Below are positions 32,266-41,846 of a stretch of DNA of 64,000 nucleotides, piece after piece; positions within the stretch are counted from its first letter, which is position 1, and every line of letters begins with the position of its first letter. Location: assembly GCF_003863965.1 (NCBI RefSeq), contig NZ_RRCN01000001.1:5887071-5951070 (forward strand), written 5' to 3'. Origin of the DNA: Paenibacillus oralis. Lineage in GTDB: Bacteria; Bacillota; Bacilli; Paenibacillales; Paenibacillaceae. The notes below the pieces were generated by a model. That model was not told where the DNA came from and did no database searches. It saw only the letters and a list, made by a program, of their open reading frames with translations. Both the position numbers and the translations under genes were made by a program.

Positions 32266-32295
32266 ACATTTATGAGGATAATTTACTAATCCAGG

Positions 32296-32688
32296 TTAAG
32301 AAGCATCCAGTGATAAAGTTAGATGCTTCAAATCGATAACGGCATTTAATTTCATAAGAAGATCAAGTCCGAGCAGTCCGTTGATATGCCCCTGAGGGTC
32401 AATAACGCCAAAATCCAGCTTTACATCGTTCAAGCCTACTGCCCCTAGCCTAACCCCGTCAACCTGTTTCATGTAAAAGTTATGCAAACTTCCACCAATA
32501 CCATAGGAAGAATGGATATAATCATCAAGTTCAGCAGCGATACCGATTGTTTCGACCGCGTCGGGGGAAATGATCGTTTCAGCAGCTCCAGTATCTAAAA
32601 CAATCCGGTCGATCACCGTAGATCTTCCTCGAAATAAAATCTCTACTGGCGTGAACAAAAGGCCGTTTTCAGACACGACGTTAATCAT
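32296..32688 (-). CDS. Retropepsin-like aspartic protease
   Basis: The 130-residue protein starts at the ATG at 32688 behind AAGGGG, two bases after the partner gene. It has one active-site motif, IVLDTGAAETII (Asp32), then VRLGAVGLNDVKLDFGVID and INGLLGLDLLMKLNAVID, the second hydrophobic loop of retroviral-type aspartyl proteases. One motif per chain implies activity as a homodimer. There is no signal peptide or transmembrane helix, unlike secreted pepsins. Truncated relatives of this gene pair lie beside the array leaders at 6356 and 24057. Confidence 0.8.
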   Translation of the reverse strand: MINVVSENGLLFTPVEILFRGRSTVIDRIVLDTGAAETIISPDAVETIGIAAELDDYIHSSYGIGGSLHNFYMKQVDGVRLGAVGLNDVKLDFGVIDPQGHINGLLGLDLLMKLNAVIDLKHLTLSLDAS

Positions 32689-32690
32689 AG

Positions 32691-32930
32691 CTAACCCCTT
32701 AGTCCGAACAATTGTTTGATGGGGACTTCAATTCTCTCTTTACCCGTATGGTAGACGAGAATGTCGTCTTGTGCTCGAACTAACTCTCGTGTGGCTTCTA
32801 CATTATCATCAAAAGCCTGAATGATTGCCATATCGTCAACATATCGCACTTGATTTTCAATGCGCCCCTCCAAGATACGGAGTTTAACAAAACGGTTTGG
32901 GTACAGCCTACGAACTTCCTCCCACTTCAA
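32691..32930 (-). CDS. Small partner protein of retropepsin-like protease
   Basis: The 79-residue protein starts at the TTG at 32930, with GGAGATG six bases upstream, and opens MKWEEVRRLYPNRFVKLRIL. The body includes YVDDMAIIQAFDDNVEATRE and ILVYHTGKERIEV. It is clearly homologous to the gene at 23813 and the truncated one at 6356. The two-base gap to the protease gene indicates translational coupling. Function is unknown. Confidence 0.7.
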   Translation of the reverse strand: MKWEEVRRLYPNRFVKLRILEGRIENQVRYVDDMAIIQAFDDNVEATRELVRAQDDILVYHTGKERIEVPIKQLFGLRG

Positions 32931-33416
32931 CGTCTACATCTCCAACCAACTTATTTTGTATCTCCATGATAACACTTCCCCCTAAAGCATGCTATGCAGT
33001 ATGAACAGTTGAAAAACACCGGAAGGCCAAGGCTCCTACCCTATCATATTTGTTAACACTAATCCGATTGCATCATCTCGAACGTATATTATGAATTTGG
33101 AGAACTGCCCCGATCATGTTCATAAGGCTAATTTACTAATCTAGGTTAAGAAGCATCATGGCCCCGGTGTTTAACCGGAACATAAGCCAAAATCCGATCC
33201 ATCCGAAAAGCCCGGGGTTCGCCGGAAGCAAGGCGAGTTGCCCGCACTAGACGATGTGGGGTTCAAATCAGTGGTTGCCTACCTGAACCTCTAATGACTT
33301 CTCTGGAAATAGATCGCCCTTTATTACAAGCACAACTTTTATAATCAGCGCAAAACCAACGGAATCATTAAAATACAGATTAACAGCTGAGAATCATTTA
33401 TTTATCGATGAAGGTT
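32931..33416. other. Intergenic with duplicated end of the retropepsin gene
   Basis: The segment near 33122-33156 repeats the sequence at the end of the retropepsin gene (plus-strand TAATTTACTAATC and GGTTAAGAAGCAT, compare 32278-32307). The remaining 400 bp hold scattered coding-like scraps but no gene that I can support. Confidence 0.45.
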
Positions 33417-33456
33417 CCGATAACGTTCTTGGATTCACGAACTTGAGAGGCTTAAA
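33417..33456 (-). repeat. attC-like site 12 (right half only)
   Basis: The minus strand reads CAAGTTCGTGAATCCAAGAACGTTATCG. The L' and R' boxes are canonical, but no matching left half was found before the NAD(P)-binding protein gene at 33523. It may be a stranded half site outside the main arrays. Confidence 0.5.
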
Positions 33457-33522
33457 ATCCGGATTGGTCAAAATGCGCATCGTCCCAACTCAATCCTTCC
33501 TCGATCTTCATGCGCCGCCTCT

Positions 33523-34239
33523 CTATTTATTATAAATCACCGGAGTTTTGAACTCCCAACATTTCCACAGATTTTCATCTATCGCTAGTTCAGCCATAAA
33601 ATAACTTACATTTATTCTGCTTGTTTTTCCCGCATTGAATATGGGGCTTCTTACCGGAGATTCACAAACTTCATATGGACTCTCTTTATCATGATTGACT
33701 AAGGTATCCGGACGTACGGCAACCCATCCGACATTTCCGTCTCCTTTACCCATTTTGGCAATCAAATAATTGGCTGCCTTGACATTATCTCGATGAGGAG
33801 GAAGCAAAAGCTTTAGTAAGGATAAGATGATTTTTTCTCCCGGTGAATTTGTCTCGCCCGATAACGTGTTCGTGTAACCTGTTGTACTCATCAGGATGAG
33901 TTTCACCGTTTTTTCAGCCCTTTTTGGAACTGTCTCATAGATTCTTTTGATTGCATCAAATACCAAATAACGAGGTTTGCCGAACATCCCTTTGAGCGTA
34001 AGATTGTGACCAAGACAGGAGATAATGACATCACAATCACGTAGAAGCTGATTCATTTCAGCGTCATTTAATTCGTTGATATTCCCCTTTACGATTTCCA
34101 CCAATGGATGTTCTTGTACGTCATTGGGAACAACAGCATTTTTTCGGATGAGAATCCGAGTATGGATTTGTCTTTTGATAAATTGCCTGACGACATGTTT
34201 GCCGGTAGCGCCGCTTGCTCCAAGCACTAATACTCTCAT
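33523..34239 (-). CDS. NAD(P)-binding, NmrA/atypical SDR-like protein
   Basis: The 238-residue protein opens MRVLVLGASGATGKHVVRQF, the GxxGxxG dinucleotide-binding motif of atypical SDRs, followed by IISCLGHNLTLKGMFGKPRY and ILMSTTGYTN. It has no YxxxK catalytic pair in the classical place, so it may be a redox sensor or reductase of the NAD(P)H-binding type. The ATG at 34239 has CGGAGATG upstream. It lies 42 bp after the DUF4386 gene and may be co-transcribed with it. A half attC-like site follows its stop. Confidence 0.82.
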   Translation of the reverse strand: MRVLVLGASGATGKHVVRQFIKRQIHTRILIRKNAVVPNDVQEHPLVEIVKGNINELNDAEMNQLLRDCDVIISCLGHNLTLKGMFGKPRYLVFDAIKRIYETVPKRAEKTVKLILMSTTGYTNTLSGETNSPGEKIILSLLKLLLPPHRDNVKAANYLIAKMGKGDGNVGWVAVRPDTLVNHDKESPYEVCESPVRSPIFNAGKTSRINVSYFMAELAIDENLWKCWEFKTPVIYNK

Positions 34240-34281
34240 ATTTCATCTCCGTTTTCATTAGATTTATTTTAGAGGTGGTTC

Positions 34282-34953
34282 TCACACTTTAATTTGATTG
34301 AACCCTTTGAATATTAGAAGTACAGCGAGAAACATCTCGCAAATAGCTATCGGCGCATTTAGGATAAAGTAGACTGGGCTCGCTAATTTGATGATGTTTA
34401 ACATCAACAGTAATGTAGCCAGAAGGGTCAAGGTAGAGCCGATCATCCCCCATATCGAGAACCACCTTGGAATAGGTCTAATTTTATATAGGCCATAATA
34501 GAGGATCAAGCCGCCAATACTCCAGGGCAATATCATCCCTATATGATTCAGAATATCTCTGCCTTGTCTGAGCAATTCAGCGATAACTTCAAAATACGAT
34601 GAGTCAGCTTGGCCGGCAGCTGCCGAACTCTGACTCAAACCTAATAAAAGAAGCAGAGAGCCTATACCGGCAAAGAGAAAGCCGGAGCCAATCATCCTGA
34701 AACCGAAATATCCCACCGCCAGACTTTTGTTGTATTTTTTAATGATTGGATATAACAATACGGTTATCGTGACATATACTACAGCCATTGCCGCTTGAAA
34801 AAAGGTGGCAACCAAAACTTGCATTTCAATCTCCGACAACTTTACAAGGTAATCCGAACGTTCTAATGCAGGAACAGAGCTAACTATTCCAAAAACAAAA
34901 CTGAAGATGAGCAGCAGCCCAAGATAGACTGCTGTTTTTCTGTTGGTTTGCAT
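34282..34953 (-). CDS. DUF4386 family membrane protein
   Basis: The 223-residue protein starts at the ATG at 34953 behind a strong AGGGGGGAG site. It is almost entirely hydrophobic with about six membrane helices (TAVYLGLLLIFSFVFGIVSS, FFQAAMAVVYVTITVLLYPI, SGFLFAGIGSLLLLLGL and three more). The order and motifs (YFGFRMIGSG, ILPWSIGGLILYYGLYK, RWFSIWGMIG) are those of DUF4386. Function is unknown. It is often associated with LuxR-type regulators of this size, as here. Confidence 0.82.
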   Translation of the reverse strand: MQTNRKTAVYLGLLLIFSFVFGIVSSVPALERSDYLVKLSEIEMQVLVATFFQAAMAVVYVTITVLLYPIIKKYNKSLAVGYFGFRMIGSGFLFAGIGSLLLLLGLSQSSAAAGQADSSYFEVIAELLRQGRDILNHIGMILPWSIGGLILYYGLYKIRPIPRWFSIWGMIGSTLTLLATLLLMLNIIKLASPVYFILNAPIAICEMFLAVLLIFKGFNQIKV

Positions 34954-35103
34954 GACGACTCCCCCCTTTTACCTGATGATCAGCCAGAGTGTTTTACGAA
35001 TAGTATATTGGCTGCAAGGCATGACTGAGTAGATACTAAAGTATGGTTCGAACTAAAAAAGGCCCCAGCCTTGCCTTTAGGCATTGCTTAAGACCGGAGT
35101 AAG

Positions 35104-37740
35104 TTATATCAGTCCGAGCTCTCTGGCACGTGCGATCGCTTCGGTTCGCCGTTTAACCTGCAATTTGTCAAAAATATTGCGATTATACCCCTTCACTGTA
35201 CTTAAGGCCAGGAAAAGCCGATCACCTATTTCTTGATTGGAGAGGCCTTGGGCAATCAGTTGCAGAACTTCCAGTTCACGCTCGCTTAAGGCATCGATTA
35301 AAGGTTCGAAGCGGATGGGGGGACTGTGAACAGCGAAATCATTGAGCTTCTGTTCATGATGCATGTTGGACAATAAAAACCCGGTATAATCCGGCTGGAT
35401 CCGACGGGTAGCCGCTTCCGTTAACAAATCAAGCATGGGCTTACCCTCGTCAACAAAAAGACGAACGAACCCCTCATCCTCTGCCAGTATCAAAGCATCA
35501 TTTAAGCTTTCAAGCGCCCTCTCCATATTGCCTTGGACCTGAAACGCCAATGCTTGGAGTACAAGAAGCTTAAGCTGGTCGTTCTTCCATTGCTTCGCTC
35601 TCGCTTGGTCATACAAAATAGCCAGTATGGCCAGAGCCGCGCTTGCGTTCCCTTGGATCATATGGATTCTTGACTGCAGAACAGGCCATTCACTAGTTTC
35701 CAGATGCTTTACGGCTTCCGGAAAGTTGCCGTTATGAAGAGAAATAAGAAGTTCCAAGTGTTGAACTTCGCCCAAAAGGTGAGTAAAGGATCGTTCCTGC
35801 ACTTCGTGACGAGCTTTAATTAACAAAGCTTCCGATGCTGAAATATCTTCTCTGGCGAGTTTCAATTTTGCCGCAAATAATTCACTATCGGATAACCTAT
35901 CCGTATTCTCGATCTGCTTGGCTAACAGGATACTCTGCCCTATATGCTGTTCGGCTGCCTCCAAATCGTTCCATTCATAGAAGATTCGAGCCATGCCTAA
36001 ATATGCGTCACAAGCGGCCGGCAGTGGCGGTTCGCCAGCTAGTTCAATCACTTGTTTATAGGTTTGCACAGCCAGGTTCAACTGATTGTCGAGCTCCTGG
36101 ATCTGGCCTGTACCTAAAGTTGCCATAAGCGTAATAATCAGGTGTCCCATTCGCTTGCTTATCGATAATGCTTCGGTATAAGCTCGTCTGGCGGCTGCGC
36201 GATCGCCCTGCCGCTGGTAGGCAACGCCTAACGTCCAGGTTGTCGCTGCGCGCACAGGCAGATTATTCGGATGCAGATGATCTAGCGCGAGGAGGGATTG
36301 GGCAATAATGGTATCCGTCTCGTTCCGAATGACTCCAAGCGTGGCCCGGATCGATGCCATATGCCCGATTAGATCATGATCTGCCTCATGGGGATTGATA
36401 GGTTTCATGGCCGCTTCGGCAGCGGATAGTTTTTGTTCGATTCCGTCCGATTGGCCGATCATCAATAAGGCGGAGGCATAAATCACCCAGAGCGACGGCC
36501 GTTCGTTAAGCGTGGACTCGTCCTGGCGCTTCAACCAATTTAGTACAGGCTGAGCGGCGCCGCGAAAATGTAGAGGCATTCCCCTTCCTTCGATTAATGT
36601 TGCGGCCCGATCCACATCTTGAGCCGCCGCAGCGTGCTGAAAAGCTTCGATCTCAAGGTCATTCTCTTCAAACCAATGGCTTGCCCTGGTATGTAGAACG
36701 GCAATCTCCTCGGCCTTGTCCTTGTTGGCATGATACAAACGCTGTCGCAACAAATCGGCAAAAAGATGATGGTAACGGTACCAATGACGCTCGCTATCCA
36801 ACGGGATGATGAACAGGTTGGAACGCTCAAGATACGCCAGGATTTCATCTCCTCCCATCCCCTTCGGTAGAACGGCATCACAGAGGGAGCCGCAAAATCG
36901 ATCAAGAATGGAGGTATGAAGCAAAAAGGTCTGAACCTTTTCGGACTGCTGCATTAGGACTTCCTCCATTAAATAGTCCAACACAAAACGGTGGCTGCCG
37001 GTAAAGGACGAGATGAATTGGGTCGTATTCGAACAGCCCTGCATAGAGATAGCGGCTAATTGCAACCCGACAATCCACCCTTCTGTGCGTGCCTCCAGAG
37101 AAAATACCTCTGCAGATGATAGATTAAGCCCCATGATTTGGTTGAAAAATAACGCCGCTTCTTGCCGGGTGAAACACAGGTCGTTTCCACGCAGTTCGGT
37201 CAATTGGTTTCTTGCCCGCAATTTGGCGATCGGCAGCTGCGGCTCTTCGCGCGTCATGATGATCAAATGCATCTGTAAGGGTTGATGATCGATCAGAAAA
37301 GACAGGGCATCATGCACGGTTTGAGATTCAATGACGTGATAGTCATCAAGAACGAGAATAAATGGATCTGAACCGGATGATATTTCATTGACTAAAGTAG
37401 TAAGGATGTATTGGATCGGCAACGGTTGCGGAGATTGCAGCGCTTTCCATACACCTTGGTCGTTAACATCAACGATGTTCTTTATTGCAGCGGTAAGATG
37501 AAGGAGAAATCGCACAGGATCATTGTCACCTTCATCCAGCGATAACCAAGCAGCCCGACGTCTGCAATCAGCCAGCCACTCGCTGACCAACGTGGTTTTA
37601 CCATAGCCTGCAGAAGCGGAGATTAGCGTTAGTTTTCCTTGCTGCCCCTCAGACAAGCGTTTGAACAAATGTGAGCGTTGAACCACTTTCGACCGCGCTG
37701 GAGGAATATGCAGCTTTGTGGTTAATATAGGTATGTTCAT
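35104..37740 (-). CDS. MalT-like LuxR family transcriptional regulator
   Basis: The 878-residue protein has a Walker A motif SASAGYGKTTL near residue 45 and a Walker B-like FILVLDDYHVI near residue 130. A long TPR-type helical region covers residues about 380-790. The C-terminal LuxR helix-turn-helix reads LSERELEVLQLIAQGLSNQE...FLALSTVKGYNRNIFDKLQV. This is the STAND ATPase architecture of MalT, which binds DNA after an inducer triggers ATP-dependent assembly. The likely targets are the DUF4386 and NAD(P)-binding genes downstream in the same direction. The inducer is unknown. Confidence 0.9.
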   Translation of the reverse strand: MNIPILTTKLHIPPARSKVVQRSHLFKRLSEGQQGKLTLISASAGYGKTTLVSEWLADCRRRAAWLSLDEGDNDPVRFLLHLTAAIKNIVDVNDQGVWKALQSPQPLPIQYILTTLVNEISSGSDPFILVLDDYHVIESQTVHDALSFLIDHQPLQMHLIIMTREEPQLPIAKLRARNQLTELRGNDLCFTRQEAALFFNQIMGLNLSSAEVFSLEARTEGWIVGLQLAAISMQGCSNTTQFISSFTGSHRFVLDYLMEEVLMQQSEKVQTFLLHTSILDRFCGSLCDAVLPKGMGGDEILAYLERSNLFIIPLDSERHWYRYHHLFADLLRQRLYHANKDKAEEIAVLHTRASHWFEENDLEIEAFQHAAAAQDVDRAATLIEGRGMPLHFRGAAQPVLNWLKRQDESTLNERPSLWVIYASALLMIGQSDGIEQKLSAAEAAMKPINPHEADHDLIGHMASIRATLGVIRNETDTIIAQSLLALDHLHPNNLPVRAATTWTLGVAYQRQGDRAAARRAYTEALSISKRMGHLIITLMATLGTGQIQELDNQLNLAVQTYKQVIELAGEPPLPAACDAYLGMARIFYEWNDLEAAEQHIGQSILLAKQIENTDRLSDSELFAAKLKLAREDISASEALLIKARHEVQERSFTHLLGEVQHLELLISLHNGNFPEAVKHLETSEWPVLQSRIHMIQGNASAALAILAILYDQARAKQWKNDQLKLLVLQALAFQVQGNMERALESLNDALILAEDEGFVRLFVDEGKPMLDLLTEAATRRIQPDYTGFLLSNMHHEQKLNDFAVHSPPIRFEPLIDALSERELEVLQLIAQGLSNQEIGDRLFLALSTVKGYNRNIFDKLQVKRRTEAIARARELGLI

Positions 37741-37841
37741 AAAATTTCTACACCACGCTTTTCATTTTTACGCACCATCGAAACAGCTTCTCAGCAGAAG
37801 CACCTTGATGCCATTCGATACCATCTTCGCCTTCGCCTCTC

Positions 37842-37943
37842 TCACGTCAGGGCAATATCCAATTCACCCCCTTGCTTCTTCAACGAATACGAAAGCCCGT
37901 CAATCAGGCTCAAATCATCCTCCAACAGCAGGAGCTTGTTCAT
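37842..37943 (-). pseudogene. Response regulator fragment (receiver N-terminus)
   Basis: An ATG at 37943 behind GGGGAAG opens a 33-codon frame reading LLLLEDDLSLIDGLSYSLKK before a stop at 37842. The acidic ED-D pair and the first helix of a receiver domain are visible, and everything after that is missing. It is a remnant of a two-component system; the decayed kinase next to it belongs to another type. Confidence 0.65.
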
Positions 37944-37975
37944 TTTTCCACTTCCCCTTGTTTATCTTAGGTCTA

Positions 37976-39397
37976 TTATGATTCGAAATGGTGGAGGAAT
38001 TCAAGGAAGGTGCCAAAGGTAGCGGATAAACCCGGGAAGCTTGGAACATAAAGAAACTGTAGGAGGCAAGTATTAATTTTGCCCCGCATACTTCCGACTC
38101 TTGGAACTTTTAATAAACGGATGTTGCGCCTACTGGTATGGACCAAGCTGTCGGCTTTGCACTTGTTAAAACTTACAGAAAACATCCCCAGCGTATTATA
38201 TAAGAAATGAGGATTCAACTGAGCCTGGATCGCTTTCAACTCGGCTTCTTTTTCACTAATTTTACGTTCATACACTTCATAGATGAGCTTCTCGATATGG
38301 GCGGTCATATTATTAAAGCTGTCCCCGAGATACCCCAATTCATCCTGGGTCCCAATCTGTACACGAGTATCAAACTGGCCTTCCCGCACACGCTTCATGC
38401 CGCGCACCAGGTTTCCCAGCGGACGCAGCAACATCCGGCTAATCCCGGTAATAATGATCGCCAAACAAATTAAACTGGCCAGCGCCGAAACCACCGCAAC
38501 CTTGAGGATCACTTGGCTTTTGCTTTGGATTTGGGCTAAGGACACCATATTAACCAGAGTAAAACTACCCTTTCCGACTTCTGCCTGGTGTACATATAGG
38601 AAACCCCGTTCTCCTTACGAACCGAATTACCGATGCCCGGGATCGTCGACAAATCCGGGATCTGTCCGTTAGATCCATTCAACGAATACAAGGGCATCCC
38701 ATCTCGATCATACAAAAACACTTCCACTTGGGTCTCGGTGCGCAGATCTTTCAAATGCGATTCAAACAAGGACGTATTGAACAAACAGCATCATGCCATA
38801 GGTATCCAGATCCATCGACCGCATGAGCCGCCCCGCCAACACCCAATTGGAATTCTCTTGTTGCCGGTAGTCCTCCTGGCCAGGCTGGCTCCAAACATAT
38901 TCCCTGCCCGTCCCCTCCAGCTTACGAATCATTTGCCCGAGATATTCGGCCTTAAGACTATGAAACGAGCCGGCAAAAGAGCCGAGATTAATGACATTTC
39001 CTTTCAAATCATAAATCCGAATGCCAATCATCTCCGGCGCATCCAACCGCACTTGATAGATTTGCTCATCCAACACGTCCTCGATTTTCATCCGTTCATA
39101 CGAATCAGACCGTTCATTCTTGGCGGAAATCGCCAGACTCACCGCTGGATTCAGGGTAATATAGTCGGTAAATCGGTACATGTCATTGACCCTCGAATCC
39201 AGCCGAGCCAACACCTACTCCGTCGTCATATAATATTGCCGGCTCACCTCTTCATTAAAAAGCGACAGATGAATCCGGTACGTAATCAGCGCGGTCACAC
39301 AAGAAATCAATAGATTCGCAACCGATAAGGAAATGATCAGTTTGGTGCTGAATTTGAATAATTTCTTATTGAACGGACGGTGTTTATTAGTCGTCAT
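37976..39397 (-). pseudogene. YesM-type sensor histidine kinase, broken
   Basis: Fragments in successive frames make up a two-helix sensor kinase. From the ATG at 39397 (GGAGGAAC upstream) comes the first membrane helix (LIISLSVANLLISCVTALIT), then an in-frame stop at 39215. An external sensor domain is split by a frameshift near 38770, and a second shift lies near 38545. The next helix (VVSALASLICLAIIITGISR), HAMP and AQLNPHFLYNT, the His-kinase motif, follow. The ATPase domain is lost after that motif. At least three lesions make it non-functional. Confidence 0.8.
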
Positions 39398-39568
39398 ATT
39401 AGTTCCTCCGGGGGAAAAAACAGGTAAAGCTCGTATTATCACTATCTTGCTTGCTTAGATAACGCTTTCATAAATGTATAGTATTTCGGCTACTCAAAGT
39501 ATACCATGAGCCAAGGCAAATGGATGCCTCCTTAGATAATGCCCTTAGGCAAGTTCTTGCCATAATAG
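39398..39568. other. Intergenic, no gene assigned
   Basis: These bases contain only the upstream region of the broken kinase and the approach to array 3. No clear signal is seen. Confidence 0.35.
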
Positions 39569-39663
39569 CAGTTAATGTTCTTGTATTCACGAAACGCCCC
39601 CGCCTTAGATAGCTCTTATCTTAGGTTGGGGCGTTTGTTGTCTGAGCTTCTTCCGTGATTATA

Positions 39664-41021
39664 GGGTCTGTCAAGAATTTTGTGTAAACGAATGTAGAGG
39701 GTGATGCTTAGAGGGGGACTCCGCCCCCCTACCTCAAGTGCTGACCCACGCGATCAGGGAAGAAAACCGAAAACTGTAGCAGCATTTGTCCCCAGTTCTG
39801 AACACGGCCCGTCCATTTCCGTACAACGTCCATTGTGGATAAATACAGCATTTTAAGGAGAGCCTCGTCGCTCGGAAAGATGCTTTTGCCTTTCGTCACT
39901 TTGCGCAGTTGACGGTGATAACTCTCGATCATGTTCGTGGTGTAGATCAACTTGCGAATTTCCGGCGGGTACTTGAAGAATGTAGCGAGCTCGCTCCAGT
40001 TGTTGCGCCAAGAACGGACGATCAGTGGATACTTTTTGCCCCACTCCTCCTCAAAGCGATCTAGCTCCACAAGCGCCGCTTCTTCGGTTGCTGCTTTGTA
40101 GATCGGCTTCAGATCGGCCGTCACCTTCTTCAAGTCCTTGTAGGACACGTAGCGCGTTGAATTACGGATTTGATGGATGATGCACTTCTGAATCTCTGTA
40201 GCGGGATAACAAGCGCTTATCGCTTGCGAGAAACCGGTTAGATTATCGACACACGTAATGAGAATGTCTTGTACGCCGCGGTTTTTTAACTCGTTCAAGA
40301 CATTGAGCCAGAACTTGGCCGACTCGTTTTCGCCAATCCACATGCCTAGGACGTCTTTATTCCCGTCCAGATCGATGCCGATGACCATGTAAGCCGCCTT
40401 GTTGACAATAGCTCCGTCTTGCTTCACTTTGAAATGAATGGCGTCGAGAAAAACAACGGCATATACGCTCTGTAGCGGCCGATTTTGCCATTCCTTAACC
40501 ATAGGGATAACCTTGTTCGTCACGTTCGAGATCAGTGTCGGGGAGACTTCGATGCCATACAACTGCTGTAGATGATCTTGAATTTCACGCGTGCTGACGC
40601 CCTTCGCGTAAAGCGCAATGATCTGTTCCTCAATGCCTGTGACATTGGACTGATGCTTCTTCACCACAAGCGGTTCAAACTCGCCCAAGCGATCACGGGG
40701 TACGATTATTTCTTGCTCACCATACTCACTGACGACAGTTTTCTTGCTTTTGCCATTACGGCTGTTTGACGTCGCTTTCGCCGTGATGTCGTGCTTGGCA
40801 TAGCCCAGATGTGTTTCCATCTCCGCTTCGAGCATCTCCTGGATTGTTTCTGCAAACAGGTTCTTTAATGCGTTTTGAGCATCCTGTGCCGTTACCAGAT
40901 TATTCTCTTTAATGAAGTCGCGCAACTGTTGTTTCGTCCAAAGTCCCATGTATTCTCCCAACCTTTCTATTAGTTCCATTTTAATAGGTTTTGGAGTTTA
41001 CACAAACTATTTTACAGACTC
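39664..41021 (-). mobile_element. IS256-family insertion sequence, 1358 bp
   Basis: The left end GGGTCTGTCAAGAATTTTGT and the right end (complement GAGTCTGTAAAATAGTTTGT) are imperfect terminal inverted repeats that continue as GTAAAC on both sides. The 8-bp sequence TGATTATA directly flanks both ends (39656-39663 and 41022-41029) as a target duplication. The element contains one intact transposase gene and appears recent. Confidence 0.92.
39729..40949 (-). CDS. IS256-family transposase (Mutator type)
   Basis: The start is the ATG at 40949 behind GGGAG, giving about 406 residues beginning MGLWTKQQLRDFIKENNLV. The DDE catalytic residues are seen as FLDAIHFKV (first Asp), CVDNLTGF (second Asp) and the late helical region with a Glu after TTNMIESYHRQLRKVTKGK. 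The signature CIIHQIRNSTRYVSYKD is the IS256 pattern of the Mutator superfamily. The gene is full length and undamaged. Confidence 0.95.
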   Translation of the reverse strand: MGLWTKQQLRDFIKENNLVTAQDAQNALKNLFAETIQEMLEAEMETHLGYAKHDITAKATSNSRNGKSKKTVVSEYGEQEIIVPRDRLGEFEPLVVKKHQSNVTGIEEQIIALYAKGVSTREIQDHLQQLYGIEVSPTLISNVTNKVIPMVKEWQNRPLQSVYAVVFLDAIHFKVKQDGAIVNKAAYMVIGIDLDGNKDVLGMWIGENESAKFWLNVLNELKNRGVQDILITCVDNLTGFSQAISACYPATEIQKCIIHQIRNSTRYVSYKDLKKVTADLKPIYKAATEEAALVELDRFEEEWGKKYPLIVRSWRNNWSELATFFKYPPEIRKLIYTTNMIESYHRQLRKVTKGKSIFPSDEALLKMLYLSTMDVVRKWTGRVQNWGQMLLQFSVFFPDRVGQHLR

Positions 41022-41131
41022 TGATTATACATCCGACAACCGAGGGCGATAGCCCCGATGTGTGAATACGGTGCTATAAGATGTTGGCGCCTTCCTGAAA
41101 TACTGAAGAGAATTCATTAAAATTTATCATC

Positions 41132-41608
41132 CTAAGCCCTATAATGAATATCAATATTATTAATAAGTTTGTTATAAAGATTTACAAGTTTTTCATTTTG
41201 TTCAATTTGTACATCTTCGATAAAATTACAAAGATTTATAACACTATCTATTTCCCTTACTATGTCCTTTATATCTCTATCTAACAAATGATATTCTTCA
41301 AATAATATAGGTCTAACCTTCTCTAAATACATTCTTAATTCGAATTCCACTGGATATGAAGTAATAATAGTGACCTCTCCATCGACTTTAAGGACTTTAT
41401 TATAGACTCTTAGTTTATTTAATTGATCATTCCTTTGAATATCTAAGTTAAGTTTTTCTCTTTCCCAATCAATTTGTTTTTGAAATTTTGTCCTTTCATT
41501 ATTTAAATTGTTTTTATTAATTATATATGTTCCAAAAAAGGCTAATGCGGAAGCCGAGAGTGTTGCAATAGCAGTAATTGCATTGCCAATCCATTGTGGA
41601 TCTGCCAT
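41132..41608 (-). CDS. Hypothetical cassette protein with N-terminal membrane segment
   Basis: The start is the ATG at 41608 behind AAGGG, giving 158 residues. Residues about 8-28 (GNAITAIATLSASALAFFGT) form a membrane segment. The remainder is a long charged helix (NNERTKFQKQIDWEREKLNL) that may form a coiled coil, and then a helical end. This layout is common in small phage- or array-associated proteins of unknown role. It is a single-gene cassette between split site 13 and site 14. Confidence 0.65.
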   Translation of the reverse strand: MADPQWIGNAITAIATLSASALAFFGTYIINKNNLNNERTKFQKQIDWEREKLNLDIQRNDQLNKLRVYNKVLKVDGEVTIITSYPVEFELRMYLEKVRPILFEEYHLLDRDIKDIVREIDSVINLCNFIEDVQIEQNEKLVNLYNKLINNIDIHYRA

Positions 41609-41649
41609 CAATAAGCCCTTCTTTCAATGTTTTACATTGTGCCAATTTC

Positions 41650-41846
41650 TTATAACGTTTTCGAATTCACGACGTCTCACCGACTTAAGGGGCGTAGCCC
41701 CGGCCGCGATGCGGTCAGTCGGTGTGCATGTGTTGCCGGCAGCTACTTCACCCAACCCTGAACTTGCTTCGGATTCGAATCTGCTTCACTTCCTGGCGAC
41801 CGAGGGACCGACAGGTCTTCGATGCGTGAATTCGGTTTTATGCGGA
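41650..41846 (-). repeat. attC-like site 14 (long)
   Basis: The minus strand opens CGCATAAAACCGAATTCACGC and closes CGTGAATTCGAAAACGTTATA. The L boxes GAATTCACG/CGTGAATTC are perfect. The interior is long, about 140 bp, with GGGGCTACGCCCC-type stems. At about 197 bp it is the longest site in the window. Confidence 0.7.

Larger units (their letters stand above)
39569..41082 (-). repeat. attC-like site 13, split by IS256 insertion
   Basis: The right half (39569-39663) on the minus strand ends CGTGAATACAAGAACATTAAC. The left half (41022-41082) opens CTTATAGCACCGTATTCACAC. The interior is of the site-3 subtype with the TTGTTGTCTGAGCTTCTTCC motif. The IS256 element sits in the middle with an 8-bp target duplication. 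Without the insertion the site would be about 145 bp. Confidence 0.75.

Noticed and set aside
33523..34239. The NAD(P)-binding protein gene as a full cassette
   Set aside because: Only a right half of an attC-like site follows it, and it lies close behind a DUF4386 gene in what looks like an ordinary operon.
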